From positions 486,467 to 550,466 of the forward strand of contig JAKOUW010000096.1 of assembly GCA_029782365.1 (NCBI GenBank): DNA of 64,000 nt. The letters run 5' to 3'. This DNA comes from Chloroflexota bacterium (GTDB lineage Bacteria > Chloroflexota > Anaerolineae > Anaerolineales > UBA4823). The translations under genes were made by a program, and so were the position numbers. The notes under the pieces are model-generated. The model saw only the letters and a list, made by a program, of their open reading frames with translations. It was not told the origin of the DNA and made no database searches. Of the stretch, positions 36,401 to 44,889 are shown one piece after another; positions within the stretch are counted from its first letter, which is position 1, and the number at the start of each line of letters is the position of its first letter.

Positions 36401-39400
36401 GGGTCCGGTTTCAAGGCCGATTCGCAGGTGCTGTGGAACGGCGCCCCGCTGCCGACGACCTTCGTCAGCAGCACCCGGCTTTCGGCGGCCGTCCCCGCCG
36501 CCAACATCCTCTCAGGCGGGCCTTTTCCCATCGCCGTTCAGCAAATGCTGGTGGCTGGTCTCCCCGGCCAGGTTTCAAATGCAATCAACCTGACCCTCTA
36601 CACCCGCCACCCCGGGGATTACCAGCCCGATGGCGTGCTGGGGCAGCCCAGCCTGACCGCATCCGATCCGAACAACCCGGTCCTGCCTGGGCTGGCCGGC
36701 GCCTTAAAGCAGCCCAGCGGGGTGGCCATCGACCCCGCCACCGGGCGCCTGTTCGTCGCCGATACCGGCAACAACCGCATTCTCAGCTGGCCCAGCGCCC
36801 AGGTGCTAACCAACGGCGCCCCCGCCGACCTGGTTATCGGCCAGCCCAACCTGACCACTACCGATCCGAATCATGGGGGGTTGGGTCCTGCCAGCCTGAA
36901 CGCCCCTATGCACCTGGCCATTGACCCCCAGGGCAACCTGTGGGTGGTTGACCGGGCCAATTACCGGGTGTTGAAGTATACCGCGCCTTTCAGCAGCGGT
37001 ATGAGCGCCAGCCTGGCGATCGGCCAGGGTAGCCTGGCTGCGGCGGTGGTGAATTTTGGCGGAAACGCCACCACGCCCAGTGCCACTGGACTGGATATCC
37101 CCTTTGGGATCGCCTTCGACGCCCAGGGCGACCTGGCAGTGGCCGATTACGGCAACCGCCGGGTGCTGATTTTTATCCCACCCTTCAGCACCGGCATGTC
37201 CGCCAGCCGCGTCCTGGGGCAGAATAACAGCTTCACCACCAAGACTAAGAATGATCTCTCCATCGTGATGGGCGTGGCCTTCGACAGCGCCGGGAACCTG
37301 TATGTCGCCGATTATGGCGAAAGAAAATTGAGCAGCCAGGTGGGAACATTTGTCTTTGATCACTACCAGCGGCTCACCGAGTACAACCTGCCGCTCACTT
37401 CGGATACCACCGCCGATAATATCCAGACCTTTTCTTCCGGCATCTGCACCGGCGGCTGGTTCTCTAATGTTGGAGATCAATGCGATTACAGCATCCGCAG
37501 CGTGGCGTTTGACGCGCACAACCACCTGTATATCTCAGGCGAGGCTTTTGACCATAACAGCCAGCCTAATGAAAAAGTGATCGTCCAAAACGTGAGCTCT
37601 TTTCAGATCGGCGCGGTGGACGAGATGGCGTTCGACGCCGCCGGTGACCTGCTGGTCGCCAACCCGGCTTATAACCGCGTCTTCGAGTACGACACGCCGA
37701 TCATCATTCCCGCCCCGCTACCGGCGCTGTCCTCGCTCAGCCCAGGGATCATTGCCTCCGGCTGGCCTGCCTTCACCCTCACCGTCAACGGCACCGGCTT
37801 TACCCCGGCCTCGGTGGTGCGCTGGTACAACGCTGACCTGCCCACCACCTTCCTCAGCCCCACCCAACTGACTGCCGCCGCTTCGACCACCCGAAGCCCC
37901 ACGCTGGCGCCGGTAACAATCTCCGTTTTCACCCCGGGTCCCGGCGGCGGGACGTCCAATCCGCTCTCGCTGGTGGTTTACGCCCGCACCCCGCTGGATC
38001 CGGCTGCCGATGCGGTCCTCGGCCAGCCGGATTTCACCGGCAATCTTCAGGATAACCCGCTCCTCCCAGGCGGCGCCAACCGCCTGAACCTGCCACGGGC
38101 CGGCGCCCTGGATGCGCACTCCGGGCGCCTGTTCGTAGCCGACACCTTCCACAACCGGGTGTTAAGCTGGCCCAGCTCCGGCGCCTTTGCCAACAGCCAG
38201 GCTGCCGACCTGGTCATCGGCCAGCCCGACTTCAGCCAGACCGGCCCCAACACCGGCGGGTTGGGCCCCGCCGGCCTCTGGCTGCCGCAGGGTGTGGCCG
38301 TAGACAGCGGCGGCAACCTCTACGTGGCCGACACAAGCAACCACCGCGTCCTGGAATATGATGCGCCCCTCAGCACGGGCATGAACGCCAGCCGGATCTT
38401 CGGCCAGCTCGATTACAGCCACAACGGCGGCAACACCTCCGGATCGATCGACGCCGTCGGCCTTTACGGGCCGCTGGGCCTGGCGGTGGATGCCGCCGGA
38501 GACCTCTTTGTGAGCGATAACGGCAACCATCGCGTCCTGGAATACTTGACTCCGCGGGCCCTGCCGTTCAGCAGCGGATTTATCGCCAATGTGGTCTTAG
38601 GTCAGCCAGGCTTTACCACCGATATCTCTGGGGTGACGGACAGCGCCAGCCTGTGGTCGCCTTCTGGCCTGGCGTTGGACCCGTCAGGGCGGTTGTTCGT
38701 GGCCGATACCTTCAACAACCGCATTGTGGGCTATGCCCCGCCCTTTTCCAACGGCATGGCTGCCTCTCGGGTGTATGGCCAGGGCAGCTTCAATACCAAC
38801 CGCGATGCTTCCATGTTCGGGGTCAGCCCCCGCACAATGCTCCATCCGTTCGCCCTGGCTTTCGACCAGGTGGGCAATCTGTACGTGGCCGATACCGGCT
38901 GGAACCGCATCCTGGAATTTGACGCCGGCAACACCGGCATCAACGCCAATCTCGTCTTCGGACAATCCGTCTTTATGACCAGCGGCGCCGGTGTGGGGAC
39001 CACCGGCCTGAACGCCCCGTTCGGCGTGTTCACCGACGGCGCCGCCAACCTGTACGTTGCCGATTCCGCCAACCACCGCCTGCTGGAGTACGCCGCGCCA
39101 AAATCCATCCCCGTTCCGGCGCTCACCGCGCTAAGCCCAGACCAGGTGGCTGCCGGCTCGCCCGCCTTCACCCTGACGGTCAACGGGAGCGGCTTCACCT
39201 CCGCTTCGCTGGTGAGTTTCAACGGCGCCAGCCACGCCACCACCTACCTCAGCTCCACCCAGCTCACCATCCTGGTCGCCCCCACCGAGCTGGCTTCCGG
39301 CGGACCGTTCCCGGTCAGCGTCACCACCCCAGCCCCGGGCGGCGGCACATCAAACACGCTTAACCTGTCCCTCTATCCGCGTGGTATGAACGACAACAGC

Positions 39401-40501
39401 GCCGACCTGGTCCTCGGCCAGCCCAATTTTGCCGCCTCAACGCCCGCCAACCCCCTCCTGCCCGACGGCGCCAACCGCCTGGACAGCCCCCAGGCTGTCG
39501 TCGTTTCCGGCCAGAACGGGCGTATCTTTGTGGCCGATGCCAACCATAACCGTATCCTGAGCTGGCCCAGCGTCAACACCCTGGCCAACAGCCAGGCCGC
39601 CGACCTGGTCCTTGGCCAGCTCGATTTTCCCTTCACCGCTGCAAACCCCGGCGGGGTCAGCGGGCGCAGCCTGTTTATGCCCTATGCCCTGGCGCTGGAT
39701 AACAGCGGCAATCTCTATGTCGCCGACAGCGGCAACCACCGCGTGCTCGAGTATGACGCCCCGCTTGCCACGGGCATGCCCGCCAGCCGGGTCTTCGGCC
39801 AGGGCGGTAGCTTCACCTCCAACCTGCCCAACAAGGGCGGGATCAGCGCCGCCTCGCTCAACCAGCCGCAGGCTCTGGCCCTCGACGCTCATGGCCGTCT
39901 CTTCATCGCCGACACGCTCAACCACCGCGTGCTGATCTTCAACACCCCGCTCGCCTCGCAGACGGCGGACGGCGTCATTGGGCAGCCCGGTTTCTCCACC
40001 GCCATCCCCAACAACGGCGGAGTGAGCGCCTCCAGCCTGGACTGGCCCTGCGCTCTGGCTGCCGACAGCTTTGAGCGCCTGTTCGTGGCCGACTGCCAGA
40101 ACCTGCGCGTCCTAGAGTACTTCCACCCGGGCAGCTCCCCGGCCAATGTGGTCTACGGCCAGAACGACTTCACTTCCGTGGTCAGCGGCATCGTCAACGG
40201 CGTTGCGCCCAACGGGCTGGCGGCGGATGGCGCCGGGAACCTGTATGTCTCCGACCTGAGCATCAACCGCGTGGCCATCTTCGCCGCCGCCACCCAGGAT
40301 GGGACCGCCGTGCCCTGGACCAAGGAATCGCTCTCCGCCGGCGGGCCGGCCCACCAGACCGGGCCAGACCGCCTGTTCATTCCAGCCGGCCTGGCCCTCG
40401 ACCGCGCCGGTAACCTCTACGTGGCCGACTCGGGCAACAACCGTCTGCTAGAGTACTGGATGAATCCAGACAGAATTTACCTGCCCATCATCATACGCTA
40501 G
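33413..40501 (+). CDS. Giant secreted protein of five TIG + NHL-propeller modules
   Basis: 2362 residues from the ATG at 33413. A GTG at 33404 lies inside the AGGTGA binding site and is less likely. A signal peptide (LLNVLMVILFSLGQQPLAG) is followed by five modules of about 465 residues. Each begins with an IPT/TIG Ig-like domain (PAFTLTVNGTGF, VVRW, PTQLTA, PGGGTS) at about residues 35, 505, 978, 1442 and 1906. Each continues with VLGQPDF and a series of NHL repeats such as NLYVADTSNHRVLEYDAPL. The C-terminus is NPDRIYLPIIIR. NHL and TIG domains are binding folds, so a surface scaffold or adhesin is likely. No enzymatic motif was seen. Paralogous arfB genes flank it on both sides. Confidence 0.85.
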   Translation: MRTIFRLLNVLMVILFSLGQQPLAGPASGTAPVLSALWPSVLAAGGPGITLTLTGSGFNANSVVRWFGSARVTTLVSPTQLTAALTDADVATPGAASITVLDSSPGGSESAGLIFTVYARASLDTTADTVIGQPNFTSQGAAPAPGPASLSAAYATAIDSGGNLYVADTTNNRVLEFDAPLTDGKSASRVFGQPDFTSNGGSSSVLTATNLYAPFGVAVDSHDNLYIADSYHRRILEYDAPLVSPIHAGMPASHVLGGPDFISAYSGGSVTSSALASPVAVAVDRAGNIYVADNGWQRVTEYDAPLVDGKAASRVFGQPSLTAWPYTGAGDSQVSGPVSLALDSGGNLYIADAGNHRVLEFDAAMSAPLNAQVYANRVFGQPDFTGHSPNQGGAIGAATLNNPYAVAVDPWGSLYVADLGNNRVLRYAAPLASTTPGPAAVQVFGQNGSFLSGTGNNGGLGPASLAAPHGLSVAAGGSLVVADSGNIRVLVYDTPQSYPAPTVSDISPRVAAAGSPAFTLSVTGTGFGPLSLVRWNGSNWPSTMVNSTRLDAAIPALNPSANANSGVDVLNPAPGGGASTPPGGVVLHLYNRASSDVTADGVLGQPDFSSGTLNNPALPGPANRLSSPAAAAVDPISGRMFVADANNNRVLSWASSGAFANSQASDLVLGQPDFSQTGPNTGGLSGATLFHPSALAFDFLAGILYVADTGNHRVLGFAGSFSSGMAAFQVLGQGGSFSSGLPNNGGLSASSLSSPSGLAVSPTGGLFVADTGNHRVLYFDQPLNSAAAIRVFGQGGSFSAAAPNNGGVSAASLNGPAGLACDPITGALYVADKGNHRVLGFSTPYAGSAPSANLVFGQGGSFSANQANNGGISASSLNNPSALVVDYLSYLYVADSGNNRMLLWTAPLTSLPATYVFAQAGHFNSGDANHGGLSRDSLSAPAGLAVDASNNIYIADAGNQRLLEYDAPSGIPGAILSSISPSQLPAGGPGFTLTLNGSGFKADSQVLWNGAPLPTTFVSSTRLSAAVPAANILSGGPFPIAVQQMLVAGLPGQVSNAINLTLYTRHPGDYQPDGVLGQPSLTASDPNNPVLPGLAGALKQPSGVAIDPATGRLFVADTGNNRILSWPSAQVLTNGAPADLVIGQPNLTTTDPNHGGLGPASLNAPMHLAIDPQGNLWVVDRANYRVLKYTAPFSSGMSASLAIGQGSLAAAVVNFGGNATTPSATGLDIPFGIAFDAQGDLAVADYGNRRVLIFIPPFSTGMSASRVLGQNNSFTTKTKNDLSIVMGVAFDSAGNLYVADYGERKLSSQVGTFVFDHYQRLTEYNLPLTSDTTADNIQTFSSGICTGGWFSNVGDQCDYSIRSVAFDAHNHLYISGEAFDHNSQPNEKVIVQNVSSFQIGAVDEMAFDAAGDLLVANPAYNRVFEYDTPIIIPAPLPALSSLSPGIIASGWPAFTLTVNGTGFTPASVVRWYNADLPTTFLSPTQLTAAASTTRSPTLAPVTISVFTPGPGGGTSNPLSLVVYARTPLDPAADAVLGQPDFTGNLQDNPLLPGGANRLNLPRAGALDAHSGRLFVADTFHNRVLSWPSSGAFANSQAADLVIGQPDFSQTGPNTGGLGPAGLWLPQGVAVDSGGNLYVADTSNHRVLEYDAPLSTGMNASRIFGQLDYSHNGGNTSGSIDAVGLYGPLGLAVDAAGDLFVSDNGNHRVLEYLTPRALPFSSGFIANVVLGQPGFTTDISGVTDSASLWSPSGLALDPSGRLFVADTFNNRIVGYAPPFSNGMAASRVYGQGSFNTNRDASMFGVSPRTMLHPFALAFDQVGNLYVADTGWNRILEFDAGNTGINANLVFGQSVFMTSGAGVGTTGLNAPFGVFTDGAANLYVADSANHRLLEYAAPKSIPVPALTALSPDQVAAGSPAFTLTVNGSGFTSASLVSFNGASHATTYLSSTQLTILVAPTELASGGPFPVSVTTPAPGGGTSNTLNLSLYPRGMNDNSADLVLGQPNFAASTPANPLLPDGANRLDSPQAVVVSGQNGRIFVADANHNRILSWPSVNTLANSQAADLVLGQLDFPFTAANPGGVSGRSLFMPYALALDNSGNLYVADSGNHRVLEYDAPLATGMPASRVFGQGGSFTSNLPNKGGISAASLNQPQALALDAHGRLFIADTLNHRVLIFNTPLASQTADGVIGQPGFSTAIPNNGGVSASSLDWPCALAADSFERLFVADCQNLRVLEYFHPGSSPANVVYGQNDFTSVVSGIVNGVAPNGLAADGAGNLYVSDLSINRVAIFAAATQDGTAVPWTKESLSAGGPAHQTGPDRLFIPAGLALDRAGNLYVADSGNNRLLEYWMNPDRIYLPIIIR

Positions 40502-40507
40502 CTGCCC

Positions 40508-40564
40508 CCGGCATCCCTTAGAAACTAGAGCGCTGAAGCCAGCCCTGGTTCTAAGGGATGCCGG
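40508..40564. terminator. 16-bp perfect inverted repeat after the giant gene
   Basis: Arms at 40508-40523 and 40549-40564 (CCGGCATCCCTTAGAA and its complement) with a 25-nt loop, 7 bp after the stop codon. No T-tract follows. It is the likely transcript end; the long loop is unusual for an intrinsic terminator. Confidence 0.5.
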
Positions 40565-40784
40565 ATCCGCCGCGGTGCTGCGTTCTAGGAACACATGGTG
40601 ATCAGAAAATATCGATGCACCGGTCTACCTAATATTCATAGCGTACAATTCAAGTCAACCCACACTCGGAGAGCAAACCTTGGGTGCTCGAGTTGTTGGA
40701 GGCCAGGGTTATTCTCTCAAAAGATGGCTCTGGAAAAGTGACTGGCTGGTTTGGAGAAACGGAAGGCTTCTCCTGCACATAGCA

Positions 40785-40855
40785 TTCATACCCTGTAAGA
40801 TAGCCGAGACATTTCTCTCTATCATTCAGCTATCTGCGAGAACCCAGTCCCAAAA
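40785..40855 (-). repeat. Copy of the arfB-downstream sequence
   Basis: This segment matches 32229-32300 at roughly three of four bases. On the - strand both have AGCTGAATG followed by the start of a short reading frame (here MIERNVSAILQGMN, there MELRSASAVLQGMN). Here the frame closes after 38 codons. It appears to be the remnant of a gene that once followed arfB at both loci. The rest of 40565-40785 holds no gene I can support. Confidence 0.55.
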
Positions 40856-40872
40856 GGAAAAGCGAGTTATTC

Positions 40873-41292
40873 CTACTCTTCAGGAACATAGCGACAAATC
40901 CGCTTAATCTCGCCATGTTTTTTCTTGTCGCCCACCCGAGCTGCCTTTGATGTGAGGCTCGGGCGGGTTGCTCTTCGCTCCTTTGGTTTTTCTAATGCTT
41001 TCTGAATCCAGGTGATCGAGCGCTGGGTGGCATCGAATCGATTTTGTTCCTGTGTGCGGTATCTTTTCGCTTCAATGATCAGTATTCCATCCTCTGTCAC
41101 GCGACTGCTGGCCAGCCTGAGCAAGCGTTCTTTGACATCTGCATCCAATGAGAGGGAACTGCGAATCGCAAACCTCAACTGAACCGCTGTCGCCACCTTG
41201 TTGACGTTCTGACCGCCAGGTCCTGAGGCGCGGATGAAAACATATTGGATCTCGCTTTCATCAATCTTTACTGTAGAACTGATCTCAATCAT
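40873..41292 (-). CDS. arfB: Alternative ribosome-rescue factor ArfB, second copy with GGQ
   Basis: 139 residues. The catalytic GGQ is at residues 26-28 in ASGPGGQNVNK, followed by AVQLRFAI and a basic C-terminal tail (GDKKKHGEIKRICRYVPEE). It is about as long as the copy at 32311 and should be active. Its central 182 bp are almost identical to the GGQ-less copy at 31894. TATACT lies exactly six bases before the ATG. The molybdopterin enzyme gene diverges from it. Confidence 0.9.
   Translation of the reverse strand: MIEISSTVKIDESEIQYVFIRASGPGGQNVNKVATAVQLRFAIRSSLSLDADVKERLLRLASSRVTEDGILIIEAKRYRTQEQNRFDATQRSITWIQKALEKPKERRATRPSLTSKAARVGDKKKHGEIKRICRYVPEE
41021..41202 (-). repeat. 182-bp near-identical block, copy 2 (arfB core)
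   Basis: Partner of 32048-32229, with a single mismatch in 182 bp. The two copies are 9.0 kb apart in the same orientation, with the giant TIG/NHL gene between them. Confidence 0.85.
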
Positions 41293-41298
41293 CGTTTT

Positions 41299-41304
41299 AG
41301 TATA
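41299..41304 (-). promoter_or_regulatory. -10 box of a leaderless promoter (arfB, 41292)
   Basis: TATACT on the - strand with exactly six bases (AAAACG) before the ATG. Confidence 0.5.
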
Positions 41305-41501
41305 GCAGCTCCCTCAAATGTTTAAAAACACAATGAATATTATATAATCCAGATATATGATACAAATTATAATCAATCATTGGTTGTGGAATGTTCAGTC
41401 GATTCGGATTACTGGCAACCAGATCGCACCTATCGAAATTCCAAATCCAATGTTCAATCTTGGTTCGGTTTTCGATTGAAAGTTTGACTGGAGATACTCT
41501 C

Positions 41502-43898
41502 ATGCTGGCGAACAAGCAAACTTCAGAGCGAATTCCAGGGTACTGTGGAATGTGCGTATCGCGCTGTGGTTCGATCGGTGTCATCGAGGACGGACGTCTG
41601 GTTGCCCTCGAGCCTGATCCCTCCCACCCCACCGGTAAGGCGCTCTGCGCCAAAGGGCGGGCAGCGCCTGAACTCGTTTATCATCCTGAACGATTGCTTT
41701 ACCCCTTGAGGCGCACGCGGCCGAAAGGTGATCCCGATCCGGGCTGGCAGAGAATAAGCTGGAATGAAGCGCTGGACCTCACCGCTGATAGGCTGCGGTC
41801 GATTGCCGAAACGCATGGACCGGAAAGTGTGGTTTTCAGCGTGTCTTCACCATCCACGTCGGCTTCGGATGACTCCACCGTCTGGATTCAACGATTAATG
41901 AATGCATTCGGAAGCCCCAACTCATGCGCAGCGATGGAATTGTGCGGCTGGGGTCGGCATCAAGCGACCACCTACACCTTTGGCGCTCCGGTTCCCGGCG
42001 CATATCTGCCAGATCTGGACCAGGCCGGATGCATTCTTTTCTGGGGTTACAACCCCAACCTGGCCCGGTTAACCCATGCCACGGCCACCACAGCGGCAGT
42101 CAAACGCGGTGCTCGCCTGATCGTGGTTGACCCACGCCGGACAGGGATCGCCAAAAAAGCAAATCAGTGGCTGCAGGTGCGGCCAGGCACAGATGCCGCC
42201 CTGGCGCTAGGCATCGCCCAGGTCATGATCGCGCGTGGCTGGTATGACAGAGATTTCATACGCGCATGGACGAACGGCCCTTTGCTCGTGCGCACAGATA
42301 GCGGCCGCATGCTGACCCAGGCCGACCTTTCTGCCGATGGCAGTCCAAAGCAGTTCGTGGCCTGGAATGAGCGTATGGGCCGCCCAATCCTGTACGATTC
42401 AGCCACCGGACGTTACGAAGCGGCACCTTCTGAGCTGGCTCTTTTTGGCGCTTTCACAGTTCACACAATCCAGGGTGAAATCGCCTGCAAACCAGCTTTC
42501 GAATTATTGGCAGACCTGTGCAGCCATTACCCACCCGAGCGTGTCGAAACGATCTGCGGCGTTGGGCGCGAACAGGTCGAAACAACAGCCCAGATGCTCT
42601 GGGAAGCGCGACCTGTCGCTTATTATGCCTGGAGCGGGGTTGAGATGCACACCAACGCCACCCAGATCGCCCGGGCTATCGCCCAACTCTCCGTGCTGAC
42701 CGGCAGCTTTGACGCTCCGGGAGGCAATGTGCTATTTTCAACCGTGTCAACTGCAAATGTGTCGGGGTTTGAAATAAACTCTTCCGGACAGATGGCGAAG
42801 GCGCTCGGCTTCCGTGATCGGCCTTTAGGCCCCTCACGCTGGGGTTTCGTCACCAGTGATGAAGTGTATCGAGGCATCCTCGAGCGCCAGCCTTACGGAG
42901 TGTACGGATTGGTCGGCTTTGGCGCAAACTTGCTGCTCGCGCACGCTGATGCCACTCGTGGGCGTCAAGCTCTGGCGCAACTCGATTTTTACGTCCACTG
43001 CGACCTCTTTATGAATCCCACCGCAGAGTTGGCCGATATTATCCTGCCAGTCGCCAGCGTTTTTGAACGCGAAGCCCTCAAGGTGGGCTTTGAATTGAAC
43101 CAGGATTCGCAGTCACATGTGCAGTTGCGCCAGGCGATGGTCGCGCCACAAGGAGAATCTCGCTCGGACACGCAAATCGTCTTCGACCTGGCCTGCCGCC
43201 TGGGCTTCGGCGCCAATTTCTGGAACGGAGATATTGAGGCTGGCTATCGCTACCAACTTGCTCCGTCTGGCCTATCGTTGGATGCCCTGCGCGAACAGCC
43301 TGGCGGCGTGCGGGTTCCATTGGAAACACGCTACCGCAAGTATATGGAGATGGAGGGCGGTGTCGCCCGCGGCTTCAAGACGCCAACCCGAAAGATCGAA
43401 TTGTATTCGCAAACAATGCTGGAACATGGCTACCCGCCCCTCCCTGAATTTGAAGAGCCGCGCATGAGCCCCACGTCACGACCAGATCTGGTTGAGCGTT
43501 TCCCATTGATCCTCACCTGCGCCAAGAACACCTTGTTTTGCGAGAGCCAGCACCGCGCTCTGCCGAGTCTGCGCCGGCAGGCAGTGGATCCAGAAGTCGA
43601 ACTGCATCCCGCGGCCGCCGACCAGCGCGGCATCCACCCTGGCGATTGGGTGCAAATTGAAACGGCCTCCGGAAGCATCCGGGCACGCGCCCGTCTGAAC
43701 GAAACTTTGCAGCCGAATGTCGTCTGCGGCCAGCATGGTTGGTGGCAGGCCTGCCAGGATATTGGCGCGCCTGGATATGACCCCTTTGGACAGGACGGCG
43801 CCAACTTTAACCTGATCATCGGCAATCAAGACATCGATCCGGTTAGCGGCTCTGTCCCTCATCGCGCCTACCTGTGTCAGATCCGCCTCACTGAGTGA
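41502..43898 (+). CDS. Molybdopterin (bis-MGD) oxidoreductase, DMSO reductase family
   Basis: 798 residues from the ATG at 41502, which has GGAG upstream; an earlier in-frame start at 41391 would add an unrelated, poorly supported leader. The N-terminus has a [4Fe-4S] site, Cys15-x2-Cys18-x3-Cys22-x26-Cys49. The cofactor domains follow: WQRISWNEALDLTADRL, VVDPRRTGIAKKA, GSFDAPGGNVLF and a C-terminal MGD-binding domain (NTLFCESQHRALPSL, HPGDWVQIETASGSI). The Mo ligand is probably the Cys in MELCGWGRHQA, as in formate dehydrogenase or polysulfide reductase relatives. No Tat signal is seen, so it is cytoplasmic. No Fe-S or membrane partner subunits are nearby, so substrate and electron partner are unknown. 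Confidence 0.88.
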   Translation: MLANKQTSERIPGYCGMCVSRCGSIGVIEDGRLVALEPDPSHPTGKALCAKGRAAPELVYHPERLLYPLRRTRPKGDPDPGWQRISWNEALDLTADRLRSIAETHGPESVVFSVSSPSTSASDDSTVWIQRLMNAFGSPNSCAAMELCGWGRHQATTYTFGAPVPGAYLPDLDQAGCILFWGYNPNLARLTHATATTAAVKRGARLIVVDPRRTGIAKKANQWLQVRPGTDAALALGIAQVMIARGWYDRDFIRAWTNGPLLVRTDSGRMLTQADLSADGSPKQFVAWNERMGRPILYDSATGRYEAAPSELALFGAFTVHTIQGEIACKPAFELLADLCSHYPPERVETICGVGREQVETTAQMLWEARPVAYYAWSGVEMHTNATQIARAIAQLSVLTGSFDAPGGNVLFSTVSTANVSGFEINSSGQMAKALGFRDRPLGPSRWGFVTSDEVYRGILERQPYGVYGLVGFGANLLLAHADATRGRQALAQLDFYVHCDLFMNPTAELADIILPVASVFEREALKVGFELNQDSQSHVQLRQAMVAPQGESRSDTQIVFDLACRLGFGANFWNGDIEAGYRYQLAPSGLSLDALREQPGGVRVPLETRYRKYMEMEGGVARGFKTPTRKIELYSQTMLEHGYPPLPEFEEPRMSPTSRPDLVERFPLILTCAKNTLFCESQHRALPSLRRQAVDPEVELHPAAADQRGIHPGDWVQIETASGSIRARARLNETLQPNVVCGQHGWWQACQDIGAPGYDPFGQDGANFNLIIGNQDIDPVSGSVPHRAYLCQIRLTE

Positions 43899-44030
43899 GT
43901 GGTCAGGGCCTTCATTCCAATAGTTCGGTGGATAATTTTCACCAGCCAGGTTCGAACGGCTCCTGTCTCCGCGCCGCCAGTTCATTGACGCATCGCACAA
44001 TCGGGAATCGAGCAAATTGTATTTTGCCCC

Positions 44031-44061
44031 TTGACATTAACGTAACGTCATAGATTATGAT
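44031..44061 (+). promoter_or_regulatory. MerR-type promoter with 19-bp spacer and internal dyad
   Basis: TTGACA (44031-44036), a 19-bp spacer and TATGAT (44056-44061). Between them lies the dyad TGACaTTA-N3-TAAcGTCA (44032-44050). The overlong spacer carrying a dyad is the hallmark of promoters activated by MerR-family regulators through DNA distortion, so the downstream regulator very likely controls itself and the operon. Confidence 0.75.
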
Positions 44062-44084
44062 TGGACTCATCCATGAGGTGAGCT

Positions 44085-44864
44085 GTGTACACCGTGAAAC
44101 AATTATCCGACCTGGCCGGCATTACAGTGCGCACCCTGCATTACTACGATGAAATCGGCCTGCTCAAACCATCTGAAGTTGGCGCGAACGGCTATCGTTA
44201 TTACAATACCGAAGCTTTGTTTCGTCTCCAGCAGGTTCTCTTCTATCGCGAAATGGACCTTGACCTCGAGCAAATCAAGCGCATCCTGGATGATCCTGGT
44301 TTCGACCTCATTTCGGCCTTGCGCCAGCACCGCAGGATGTTAGAAACCAGGGTCGAACGATTGAAAACCCTGATGAGCACCATCGATACAACCATCATGC
44401 ACCTGGTAGGAGAAATTCATATGAGCAAGAAAAAGATTTTTAACGGCTTTAGCGCAGAAAAGCAAAAGCAGTACGAGGAAGAAGCTGTCAATTTGTGGGG
44501 CGAGGCGGTGCGCGAGTCACACAAACTGTGGAACAGCTACACGGACCAGGAAAAAGAAGCGATTGTGCAGGAAGGTGGAGATATCTACAATGAAATAGCC
44601 GCCAACATGGCCAAAGGCCCGACCAGCCCAGAGATACAGGCCCTGCTGGCGCGCTGGCACCAGCATCTGCGGAATTTCTACGAGCCATCCATCGAAGTGC
44701 TGGGAGGGCTGGGCAATATGTACCATGATCATCCCGATTTCAATGACACCTTCACAGCCATACACCCCGATCTGCCCGCTTTTCTGAAGCAGGCCATCGC
44801 CGCTTATGTGGATGAGCTGGAGACACGCTGGTTGGAGCAGGAATTGGGCATTCTGCGGGAATAG
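44085..44864 (+). CDS. MerR-family transcriptional activator, TipA type
   Basis: 259 residues with a GTG start preceded by GAGGTGAGC. The N-terminal winged HTH (YTVKQLSDLAGITVRTLHYYD, then GYRYY) is followed by the dimerisation coiled coil to about residue 110. The C-terminal 140 residues are a TipAS/antibiotic-recognition domain (GFSAEKQKQYEEEA, ending with WLEQELGILRE). TipA proteins bind thiopeptide-like or other amphipathic drugs and activate their own promoter. The first gene of an operon with the AAA ATPase and PabBC. Confidence 0.92.
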   Translation: MYTVKQLSDLAGITVRTLHYYDEIGLLKPSEVGANGYRYYNTEALFRLQQVLFYREMDLDLEQIKRILDDPGFDLISALRQHRRMLETRVERLKTLMSTIDTTIMHLVGEIHMSKKKIFNGFSAEKQKQYEEEAVNLWGEAVRESHKLWNSYTDQEKEAIVQEGGDIYNEIAANMAKGPTSPEIQALLARWHQHLRNFYEPSIEVLGGLGNMYHDHPDFNDTFTAIHPDLPAFLKQAIAAYVDELETRWLEQELGILRE

Positions 44865-44889
44865 CCGCCCACCGAAAAGAGGCATTTCG

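Noticed and set aside
36806..37525. 239-codon ORF antisense to the giant TIG/NHL gene
   Set aside because: Shadow frame of NHL repeats; no motifs, and it crosses several repeats that are clearly coding on the + strand.
40680..40907. 75-codon ORF on the + strand next to arfB
   Set aside because: It overlaps the 3' end of the arfB copy on the other strand and runs through the repeated arfB-downstream sequence; no domain, and its protein looks like a shadow.
31894..41292. A mobile element carrying the giant gene between arfB copies
   Set aside because: The flanking repeats are coding arfB genes, no transposase, integrase or target-site duplication was found, so only recombination between paralogs is supported.
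43476..44015. ORF antisense to the end of the molybdopterin enzyme, and a tRNA-like GGTTCGAAC at about 43950
   Set aside because: The ORF is a shadow of the cofactor-binding domain. No cloverleaf stems could be built around GGTTCGAAC, so no tRNA is called.
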